Shown here: positions 1-4,949 of the stretch, piece after piece
Position numbering within the stretch: position 1 is the first letter of the stretch
Layout: the number at the start of each line of letters is the position of its first letter
Assembly: GCA_003156495.1 (NCBI GenBank)
Contig: PMHC01000081.1
Span: 1 to 5,223 of the forward strand
DNA length: 5,223 bases
Direction of reading: 5' to 3'
From: Acidobacteriaceae bacterium
Lineage (GTDB): Bacteria; Acidobacteriota; Terriglobia; Terriglobales; Acidobacteriaceae
Position numbers and translations under genes: made by a program
Notes under the pieces: generated by a model
Told to the model about the DNA's origin: nothing
What the model saw: only the letters and a program-made list of their open reading frames with translations
Databases searched by the model: none

Positions 1-743
1 AGCAGCGCGCCCAGCGGGCAGATCGCGCGGCACCACAATCGAGTTACGCGCAGGCTGGCAAAAAGAATCGCGATGAACAGGAGCCCAAGGACAAGCCCTT
101 GCGTAAAATGCGGCTGGCGCAGCGAGAGTACCGTGTGATGCAGAACTGTCAGCAGCGTCGTGCTCGCCGCCCGCACCACCACAATATGGCTATGCTCAAG
201 CGGCGTTAGCGCTGCGTTGGCCGCGACATTTACCGCCGGCAGAATCGACAACCCAAACGATCGCACCAGCAAACTGAAAGGATCGAGCCAGCCGATTGCC
301 GCCGAGCCAAAAGCGGCGGCCACCAACCCCGCAATCAGCACGGCGTATTTGCCTCGCTGCCAAAGTTTGTAGCGATTCGATTCGATCCGCTGCTTGCCCC
401 GCTTGGCCTCCGAAGGCATTTTGCCCACGAGCTGTTGCAGCGTGCCCATCGGGCAGATCCAGCCGCAGAAGAAGCGCCCCAGAAAAAGCGTGGGCAGCAG
501 AATCACCAGGCTCCACAGCAGGCCGCGATAGAGCGCATGGCTGGCCAAAACATTGGCCACGGCCACCAGCGGGTCCCACTCGAAGAACCACTGCACCGGC
601 GCGCGCAAACGAATTTCAGTCGCGCCGCCAGGAAAAAGACTGATCGAAGTAAATAGAAGCAGAACAAAAAAGAGCAGCAGAAAAAAGATCTGCGAGCACC
701 TGCGCCATCGCTGCCATCGGGAACCGGCCAAGGACTCCTCCAC
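1..743 (-). CDS. 4Fe-4S membrane protein, NapH/NosR-like (partial; C-terminus beyond left edge)
   Basis: This minus-strand frame stays open to the left edge and gives 247 codons. It reads as a polytopic inner-membrane protein. Hydrophobic segments lie at about residues 19-37, 74-92, 132-151 and 216-235. Two CxxxCP motifs follow segments 2 and 4: C93-GWI-C97-P-M-G and C238-RAI-C242-P-L-G. Such motifs are typical of NapH/NosR/PceC-type membrane proteins (COG0348), which pass electrons across the membrane and usually carry ferredoxin-type clusters after the second motif; that part lies outside the window. An acidic D-P pair precedes each motif (E-W-D-P at 55-58, W-L-D-P at 152-155), suggesting an internal repeat. 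The longest possible start is GTG at 743, directly after an in-frame TGA, but it has no Shine-Dalgarno. TTG at 731 has a strong GGAGGAG five bases upstream and is a good alternative. The family call is firm; the redox partner and exact function are unknown. Confidence 0.85.
   Translation of the reverse strand, partial: MEESLAGSRWQRWRRCSQIFFLLLFFVLLLFTSISLFPGGATEIRLRAPVQWFFEWDPLVAVANVLASHALYRGLLWSLVILLPTLFLGRFFCGWICPMGTLQQLVGKMPSEAKRGKQRIESNRYKLWQRGKYAVLIAGLVAAAFGSAAIGWLDPFSLLVRSFGLSILPAVNVAANAALTPLEHSHIVVVRAASTTLLTVLHHTVLSLRQPHFTQGLVLGLLFIAILFASLRVTRLWCRAICPLGAL
732..741 (-). promoter_or_regulatory. Shine-Dalgarno favouring a TTG start at 731
   Basis: On the minus strand GGAGGAG occupies 741-735, with GGAGG ending five bases before TTG at 731. 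The GTG at 743, the only start upstream of it in this frame, has no purine-rich site. Starting at 731 removes four residues (V/M-E-E-S) and leaves the basic N-terminus and first membrane segment intact. Confidence 0.4.
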
Positions 744-770
744 TCACCGTGCGGGCATAAGACGTGCTTA

Positions 771-776
771 TTTATA
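771..776 (-). promoter_or_regulatory. possible -10 box (TATAAA) for the Fe-S membrane protein gene
   Basis: TATAAA reads on the minus strand in a short AT-rich patch of otherwise GC-rich DNA, 27 bases before the GTG start. It would place transcription near 764 and give a 5' leader of about 20-32 bases. No convincing -35 hexamer lies 16-18 bases upstream, which would fit an activator-dependent promoter (see the dyads at 803-833). This is inferred from sequence only. Confidence 0.3.
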
Positions 777-802
777 TCGACGTACAAGAGCATCATCTGG
801 AC

Positions 803-833
803 TCGGCGCCGATCAAACAGTGATCCGCGTCAC
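803..833. promoter_or_regulatory. cluster of inverted repeats, candidate operator (CRP/FNR-like core)
   Basis: Three dyads are packed together: TCGGCGCCGA (803-812, perfect palindrome), GATCA-N5-TGATC (811-825) and GTGA-N6-TCAC (820-833). The last has the half-site sequence and spacing of the core of a CRP-family site. Its centre, about 826.5, is roughly 62 bases upstream of the start point predicted from the TATAAA box at 771-776, a spacing typical of class I activation. The site lies between larB and the Fe-S membrane protein gene. The regulator is unknown, and chance dyads are possible in GC-rich DNA. Confidence 0.3.
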
Positions 834-839
834 GCACCG

Positions 840-868
840 AGAGAAAGCCGCGACGGCGGCAAGCCGCC
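840..868 (-). terminator. weak candidate terminator after larB, with two competing hairpins
   Basis: Downstream of the larB stop (minus strand) two mutually exclusive hairpins can form. One pairs 855-860 with 863-868 (GGCGGC/GCCGCC). The other pairs 847-851 with 856-860 (GCCGC/GCGGC, loop of four) and is followed on the minus strand by TTTCTCT (846-840). The T tract is interrupted and the stems are short, so termination here is only a possibility. Confidence 0.25.
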
Positions 869-891
869 CGCGCAAACTTGCAGATGCCAAT

Positions 892-1638
892 TTACATATG
901 GTTAATCAGCGACGCGATGCAGGCCGCGCCGAATCCGTTATCTATATTGACCACCGAAACATTGGGCGCGCAGGTGTTCAACATGCCGAGCAGCGCCGCC
1001 ACGCCTCCGAGCGATGCGCCATAGCCGACGCTGGTCGGCACGGCGATCACCGGCGCATTCACCATTCCGCCCACCACCGTTGGCAGCGCGCCTTCCATCC
1101 CGGCGCAAACCACCAGCACGCGCGCTGTTTGCAACGTTTGCTGCTGCGCCAGCAGCCGATGAATGCCGGCCACGCCCACGTCGGCCACCAACTCCACTTC
1201 GTTGCCCATCAGCCGCGCCGTCACCGCGGCCTCTTCGGCCACCGGCAAGTCGCTGGTTCCGGCGCAAACCACCGCCATGAGGCCCTTGCCAGCCTCCGGC
1301 TCGGTTTGCCGCAACGTAATGGCGCGCGCCATTTCGTGATACTCGGCGCGCGGCGTCTGCTCAAGCACCGCCGCAAAAGCCTCGCGCGAAGCCCGCGTCG
1401 CCAGCACGTTTCCGCCAGCCTTGGCCATGCGCGCAAAAATCGTCGCCACCTGCTCCGGCGTTTTGCCGCCGGCGAAAATCGTCTCGGGCATGCCGGTGCG
1501 CAGCGCGCGATGATGATCGATTTTGGCGAAGCCCAAATCCTCGAAGGGCAGCGTACGCAGCCGCTCCAGCGCATCGGCGGCGCTCGTCTTTCCCGCCGAC
1601 ACCTCGTTCAACAACGCTTCTATTTGCGCGCGATCCAT
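892..1638 (-). CDS. larB: LarB, NPN cofactor biosynthesis carboxylase/hydrolase
   Basis: 248 residues, the usual length for LarB. In the known pathway LarB carboxylates C5 of the pyridinium ring of nicotinic acid adenine dinucleotide and hydrolyses the phosphoanhydride, giving pyridinium-3,5-biscarboxylic acid mononucleotide and AMP; it acts in the cytoplasm. Residues 1-110 form the family's N-terminal region. From about 120 to 240 is the PurE-like (AIR carboxylase) fold, with C-A-G-T-S-D at 125-130, V-A-E-E-A at 133-137, C-A-G-M-E-G at 178-183, P-T-S-V-G-Y-G at 201-207 and N-I-D-N-G-F-G-A-A at 231-239. C223, just before that last motif, is the likely equivalent of the catalytic cysteine (C221 in the Lactiplantibacillus plantarum enzyme) that attacks the nicotinamide ring; this alignment is inferred. 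The open frame extends upstream, but ATG at 1638 is chosen because it overlaps the larC stop (TGATG) and has AGAGGG eight bases upstream, implying translational coupling. Confidence 0.95.
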   Translation of the reverse strand: MDRAQIEALLNEVSAGKTSAADALERLRTLPFEDLGFAKIDHHRALRTGMPETIFAGGKTPEQVATIFARMAKAGGNVLATRASREAFAAVLEQTPRAEYHEMARAITLRQTEPEAGKGLMAVVCAGTSDLPVAEEAAVTARLMGNEVELVADVGVAGIHRLLAQQQTLQTARVLVVCAGMEGALPTVVGGMVNAPVIAVPTSVGYGASLGGVAALLGMLNTCAPNVSVVNIDNGFGAACIASLINHM

Positions 1639-2885
1639 CAGCTTTCCCTCTTTGTCTGCCGCTCCGCGTAGGCGCGCATTGCCGCCTGCATCACCTGTTT
1701 GAGCGGCACGCCGCGCTCGCGGGCAATGGCGCGGCAATCCTCAAACTCCGGCGATGCGTTGGCCGTTTCGCCCGAAGGCCAGCGCGCAATCTTAATCTGT
1801 ACTTTGCCCCAGCCGGTTTCCACTTCGGCAAACTCGCGGCCCAGCGCCAGCTTGTTTTCAATCCGCCAGCGCAACCCGATCGTCGTCGTTTCGCGCAGCA
1901 GCAGATCGCGCAGCTCGGCCAGTTTATCGGGACTGGCGAGCACGGTCATCTGCACGCCCGAGCGGCCTTTCTTCATCTGCACCGCCGTGCGATACACATC
2001 CCACGCGCCGGCTTCGAGCAGCAGTTCGCTCACGTAAGCCAGCAACTGCGGCGTCGAATCGTCGATCACCGCCTCAATCACGGCGATCGGCTCAGCCTCG
2101 GCGAAACGCTCTTCAGCCTGGCCCACAATCAGCCGCAACAGATTCGGCTCGCCTGGCGTTTCGCGTCCGCCGGCGCCGTAGCCGCGCGCCGCAATGCGCA
2201 TCGCCGGCAGTGTGCCATAACTCGCATCCAACATGCGCAGCACCGCCGCGCCGGTCGGCGTCACCCGCTCCATCGGCGATCCGGCAGAATAAACCGGAGC
2301 CGAACCCAGCAGCGCCAGCGTCGCCGGCGCGGGCACAGGCAGCGTGCCATGCTGGCAAACCACCGTGCCGCTGCCCACATTCAAAGGCGATGCCATCCAG
2401 CGATCCACGCCCAGCGCTTCGCATCCGGCCGCGGTGCAAACCAGATCCACGATCGTATCCACCGCGCCCACCTCGTGGAAGTGAACCTTCTCCACATCAA
2501 TCGAATGGATCGCGGCCTCGGCCTCGCCCAACAATTGGAAGGCCCGCGAGGCGCGCGCCTTCACTCCATCTTTAAGCGGCGCGGCAGCAATGATCGAAAG
2601 AATCGTAGACAGCGACCGATGCGGCGCGTGCTCGTGATGATGCTCGGCCTCATGCGCATCGTGCTGATGTTCATGCGCACTCTGTTCCCTGTTTTCTGTT
2701 ATGACATCGACTTTCACCGCCGCCAATCCGCCGCGGCTGACACGATGCATCTCCAGCCGCGCGCCAACGCCGAGCGCGGCCGCCGTTTCGGCAAGCAGCT
2801 CAAAAGGCACGCCCGCATCGACGAGCGCGCCCAGCAGCATGTCGCCGCTAATCCCGGAAAAGCATTCCAGATAACCGATTCGCAT
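1638..2885 (-). CDS. larC: LarC, NPN cofactor nickel insertase (single-ORF form)
   Basis: 415 residues in one uninterrupted frame, about the expected size for full-length LarC. LarC is a CTP-dependent nickel insertase that puts Ni(II) into the dithio-pyridinium nucleotide to form NPN. In L. plantarum it is split into LarC1/LarC2 and joined by ribosomal frameshifting; here no frameshift is needed. Visible marks are the N-terminal C-F-S-G-I-S-G-D-M motif (8-16), a histidine-rich loop at 71-89 with nine His residues, H-F-H-E-V-G-A-V-D-T (135-144), T-P-T-G-A-A (209-213 region), and the C-terminal catalytic region with M-K-K-G-R-S-G (304-310). The His-rich loop is a likely nickel-binding stretch. 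The stop overlaps the larB start by one base. ATG at 2885 matches the family's usual M-R-I-x-Y-L/F-x-C-F-S-G start. It has no proper Shine-Dalgarno (only CAGG two bases upstream) but lies just after a TACAAT box. Confidence 0.95.
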   Translation of the reverse strand: MRIGYLECFSGISGDMLLGALVDAGVPFELLAETAAALGVGARLEMHRVSRGGLAAVKVDVITENREQSAHEHQHDAHEAEHHHEHAPHRSLSTILSIIAAAPLKDGVKARASRAFQLLGEAEAAIHSIDVEKVHFHEVGAVDTIVDLVCTAAGCEALGVDRWMASPLNVGSGTVVCQHGTLPVPAPATLALLGSAPVYSAGSPMERVTPTGAAVLRMLDASYGTLPAMRIAARGYGAGGRETPGEPNLLRLIVGQAEERFAEAEPIAVIEAVIDDSTPQLLAYVSELLLEAGAWDVYRTAVQMKKGRSGVQMTVLASPDKLAELRDLLLRETTTIGLRWRIENKLALGREFAEVETGWGKVQIKIARWPSGETANASPEFEDCRAIARERGVPLKQVMQAAMRAYAERQTKRES

Positions 2886-2893
2886 TGCCTGTG

Positions 2894-2899
2894 ATTGTA
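2894..2899 (-). promoter_or_regulatory. possible -10 box (TACAAT) just upstream of larC
   Basis: TACAAT on the minus strand ends eight bases before the larC ATG. If used, transcription would start about two bases before the ATG, giving an almost leaderless mRNA. No good -35 hexamer is seen at 16-18 bases spacing. It would let larC and larB be transcribed independently of larE and the TIGR03435 gene. Confidence 0.25.
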
Positions 2900-2949
2900 A
2901 CGTGCGCCAGGCGGACGCGGCGACAGATCAGCGGCTCCGCGCACAACAA

Positions 2950-2979
2950 CGCGCGGCTAGGAACTTTCCCGGCCGCGCG
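2950..2979. repeat. GC-rich inverted repeat (hairpin) between the TIGR03435 gene and larC
   Basis: CGCGCGGC at 2950-2957 pairs perfectly with GCCGCGCG at 2972-2979 around a 14-base loop; the loop itself holds GGAA/TTCC, so the hairpin can extend. It sits 30-59 bases past the TIGR03435 stop. Neither side has a run of T, so it is not a standard intrinsic terminator. It could be an mRNA-stabilising or pausing structure, or a protein-binding site. Confidence 0.4.
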
Positions 2980-3008
2980 AAATCAACTCTATAGGAAAAG
3001 CCTGTGCG

Positions 3009-3908
3009 CTAATTCTCGCTTGGCTTTTCGATGTGATCCACAACCAAATTAATTCCTTCCGTCTTACCCGGCTTCAGTTCTATTCCGAGATGGTCGATCG
3101 GCCAGTTGTTGATCGGGTGCTCTCTATCCTCGGCGCCCTCGGCCGGCCCGAGCAGAACAAAATCGTATCGGCCTGAAAGATTTGTCAGGTTATGTACGGG
3201 AAGCTCAATGCCGCCCAAAAAACCGGCCAGATCGTCCATTGTTGCGTAGTTGAAGTGCCATTCCGTACGGCCATCGTTACGAGGATTGTGCACCATCATT
3301 CCGCCGCTAGCTAGCTTTATGCCGCCTGCGGGTAAATTCGTCGCGTTAAAAACAGTCGCCTTAAGTTTTGCGCCTTTTTTCGCGACCACCAGATTGTAAA
3401 TTGGCTTTTCTGTTTTCTGCTCGTGGAGCACAAGCTTAAAACGATCTTCAAGCAAATTTCGCAGCGCCGACTTGAGCAACGGGCACTCGACACCCTGATT
3501 TTGCCACGCGGTCAAGTCCTCATCGGCCACGCGCGCATTGATCGCATACCTGTTCATTGCCCAATCCGGCAGTTTCTGGATCTCCACGGCGCTGCCGTGA
3601 CCTATCGTAACTCTGGGCTTTTCATTGGAGTATGCAATCTTGATGTAATCGTGAACGCTCAGCTTGGAATCGAATCCGTTGGGCGTCGGACCGATCTTAA
3701 ACGCAAAGTGCGTTTCATTAACGGGGCGAATGGAAGCGACCGCAAATCGAATTTCCCGATTCGCGGCAGCGCCGTTCTTTGTCGTAGATGGTTGAAGGCT
3801 CTGGCTGCCCTGCGCCACAACAGGCAGCGCGCAAAACACTAGCCCGAACACCACGCCCAGCATCTTTAAAATAAAATTCCGCTCTATTCTCCTGTCTCTA
3901 TTTGCCAT
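3009..3908 (-). CDS. TIGR03435-family exported protein
   Basis: 299 residues, recognised as the TIGR03435 family, an abundant paralogous family of Acidobacteria with no established function. Residues 1-33 look like a signal peptide: a basic start (R-D-R-R, R10, K15), a hydrophobic core at about 16-31, and a likely cut near A32-Q33. Family marks are F-A-V-A-S-I-R-P (55-62), L-L-E-D-R-F-K-L-V-L-H (152-162) leading into P-I-Y-N-L-V-V-A-K-K-G (169-179), L-T-N-L-S-G-R-Y-D-F (241-250), L-G-I-E-L-K-P-G-K (274-282) and the terminal H-I-E-K-P-S-E-N (292-299). It probably acts outside the cytoplasm. It lies 42 bases after larE in the same direction and could be co-transcribed, but it has no known link to NPN synthesis. 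Sampled 60-base rows are about 40-57% GC against over 70% in larB/larC rows, which suggests separate origin. The ATG at 3908 has AAAGGG 11 bases upstream; M16 is a less likely start. Confidence 0.9.
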   Translation of the reverse strand: MANRDRRIERNFILKMLGVVFGLVFCALPVVAQGSQSLQPSTTKNGAAANREIRFAVASIRPVNETHFAFKIGPTPNGFDSKLSVHDYIKIAYSNEKPRVTIGHGSAVEIQKLPDWAMNRYAINARVADEDLTAWQNQGVECPLLKSALRNLLEDRFKLVLHEQKTEKPIYNLVVAKKGAKLKATVFNATNLPAGGIKLASGGMMVHNPRNDGRTEWHFNYATMDDLAGFLGGIELPVHNLTNLSGRYDFVLLGPAEGAEDREHPINNWPIDHLGIELKPGKTEGINLVVDHIEKPSEN

Positions 3909-3950
3909 CGTGCAACCGGCCCTTTCTTTTACGCACAGGAGGATACCACT

Positions 3951-4817
3951 CTACGCGTCACTCCGCTGGAGCACTTCGACCGGCAGCACTGCATTCATCG
4001 AACCCGAGCGAAAACCGGCGCAATCGAGGGCGACAAATTTAAAGCCCACCGCCTTCAGCGCCTTGGCGATCGCGTCCATCATTTCCATGGTCAACGCGCG
4101 CGGCAGCTCGTCGCGGGCAATTTCCACCCGCGCCAGCTCGCCGTGATGGCGCACGCGCAACTCGCGAAAGCCCAACTGCCGCAGGCTCTCTTCGCCTCGC
4201 TCCACCTGCTCTAAAATTTCGCGCGTCACCGTGCGGCCGTACTCAACGCGCGAGGCCAGGCACGGCGCCGCCGGGCGATCCCACACCGAGTAGCCCGCCG
4301 CGCGAGCCAGCGCGCGCACTTCGCTTTTCGTCAACCCGACTTCGGCCAGCGGCGCCAGCACCTCATGCCGCGCGGCCGCCCGTTGGCCGGGACGATAGTC
4401 GCCGCGATCGTCGGCGTTCATGCCGAAGGCGATCTTTTCAAAACCCAGCTTGGCCCCCAGCGCTTCCATCGCGCCGAAGAGCTCGTCTTTGCAATAAAAG
4501 CAGCGATTGGCGTCATTGCGCGCGTACTCGGGCCGCTCCAATTCCTCGGTGGTAATCACCCTCAGCGGCATTCCCTGCGACTGCGCAAACTCTTGCGCCT
4601 GCTCCATATCGCGCCGCGCCAGCGAAGGCGAATCGGCCAGCACCGCCAGCATTCGCTCTTCCAACACGCGATACGCTACCGCGGCCAGAAAGGCCGAATC
4701 CACGCCGCCCGAATAAGCCACCATCAGGCTGCCCAACTCGCGAAGCCGCGCTTCAAGCGCGCTCAGCTTGGCCGCCGTTCCGGCCTCCAAAACTTTTGTT
4801 TGTGCGCTCGCCGCCAT
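3951..4817 (-). CDS. larE: LarE, NPN cofactor biosynthesis sulfur transferase
   Basis: 288 residues, close to the usual length of LarE (ATP-dependent sulfurtransferase, TIGR00268 group of the PP-loop superfamily). It adenylates the carboxylates of pyridinium biscarboxylic acid mononucleotide and replaces them with thiocarboxylates, supplying LarC's substrate. The PP-loop S-G-G-V-D-S is at 36-41. R-C-F-Y-C-K is at 105-110, G-M-N-A-D-D at 132-137, and P-C-L-A-S-R at 185-190. C186 is the likely equivalent of the sulfur-donating Cys176 of the L. plantarum enzyme, which is sacrificed; some homologues instead carry three cysteines holding a 4Fe-4S cluster. Near the C-terminus, G-F-R-S-G-S-M-N (268-275) is a family signature, preceded here by an additional cysteine, C266. 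The ATG at 4817 has no Shine-Dalgarno but a TATAAT box ends six bases upstream. It heads the minus-strand gene series and stops at TAG, 42 bases before the TIGR03435 start. Confidence 0.95.
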   Translation of the reverse strand: MAASAQTKVLEAGTAAKLSALEARLRELGSLMVAYSGGVDSAFLAAVAYRVLEERMLAVLADSPSLARRDMEQAQEFAQSQGMPLRVITTEELERPEYARNDANRCFYCKDELFGAMEALGAKLGFEKIAFGMNADDRGDYRPGQRAAARHEVLAPLAEVGLTKSEVRALARAAGYSVWDRPAAPCLASRVEYGRTVTREILEQVERGEESLRQLGFRELRVRHHGELARVEIARDELPRALTMEMMDAIAKALKAVGFKFVALDCAGFRSGSMNAVLPVEVLQRSDA

Positions 4818-4823
4818 GCATCA

Positions 4824-4829
4824 ATTATA
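4824..4829 (-). promoter_or_regulatory. -10 box (TATAAT) immediately upstream of larE
   Basis: A perfect TATAAT reads on the minus strand and ends six bases before the larE ATG, which places the predicted transcription start at or next to the A of the ATG. That would make the larE mRNA leaderless, in keeping with the absence of a Shine-Dalgarno. The region 16-18 bases further upstream is G-rich and has no TTGACA-like hexamer, so the promoter assignment rests on the -10 box alone. Confidence 0.4.
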
Positions 4830-4869
4830 TAGTCGTGAGATTTCCCTCCCCCGCGCCATCGCGCGCGGT

Positions 4870-4898
4870 TTGACTGCCCCGCTCGCGGGCAATAGCTT
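4870..4898 (+). promoter_or_regulatory. possible promoter for the M16 peptidase gene
   Basis: TTGACT at 4870-4875 matches the -35 consensus at five of six positions. Seventeen bases later TAGCTT (4893-4898) matches -10 at only three of six. The spacer can form a short GCCC/GGGC stem. It is the best plus-strand promoter candidate between the divergent larE and peptidase genes, but weak. Confidence 0.25.
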
Positions 4899-4908
4899 GG
4901 TAAAGAGC

Positions 4909-4930
4909 GGACCCGCGCCGGACCCGCGCC
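4909..4930 (+). repeat. perfect 11-bp tandem duplication
   Basis: GGACCCGCGCC occurs twice back to back (4909-4919 and 4920-4930) in the 5' leader region of the peptidase gene, ending eight bases before the AAGGAGG ribosome binding site. It may be a simple slippage duplication or a pair of binding sites. Confidence 0.6.
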
Positions 4931-4938
4931 TTTCGCGC

Positions 4939-4945
4939 AAGGAGG
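4939..4945 (+). promoter_or_regulatory. Shine-Dalgarno AAGGAGG of the M16 peptidase gene
   Basis: A full-consensus AAGGAGG stands four bases before the ATG at 4950. The spacing is short but no other start fits, and the site fixes the beginning of a frame that encodes a signal peptide. Confidence 0.75.
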
Positions 4946-4949
4946 TTGG

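Noticed and set aside
196..796. Overlapping minus-strand frames of 131 and 97 residues
   Set aside because: They are out-of-phase readings of the Fe-S membrane protein; only the frame starting at 743 shows membrane segments and the paired CxxxCP motifs.
553..1671. 372-residue open frame on the plus strand
   Set aside because: It runs antisense to larB and part of the Fe-S membrane gene, is rich in Arg/His/Ala as expected from the shadow of a high-GC gene, and shows no domain or ribosome binding site. larB and the membrane protein on the other strand have clear family motifs.
1639..1737. N-terminal extension of larB upstream of 1638
   Set aside because: The frame is open to 1737, but those residues overlap the larC 3' end and do not resemble LarB. 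The TGATG overlap and AGAGGG site support ATG 1638.
2349..2894. 181-residue plus-strand frame opposite larC
   Set aside because: Shadow of the larC N-terminal half; its composition follows larC's codon pattern read backwards and no family is recognisable.
3937..3943. Shine-Dalgarno-like AGGAGG on the plus strand between larE and the TIGR03435 gene
   Set aside because: No ATG, GTG or TTG at suitable spacing opens a plausible plus-strand gene; it is opposite the minus-strand gap and probably chance.
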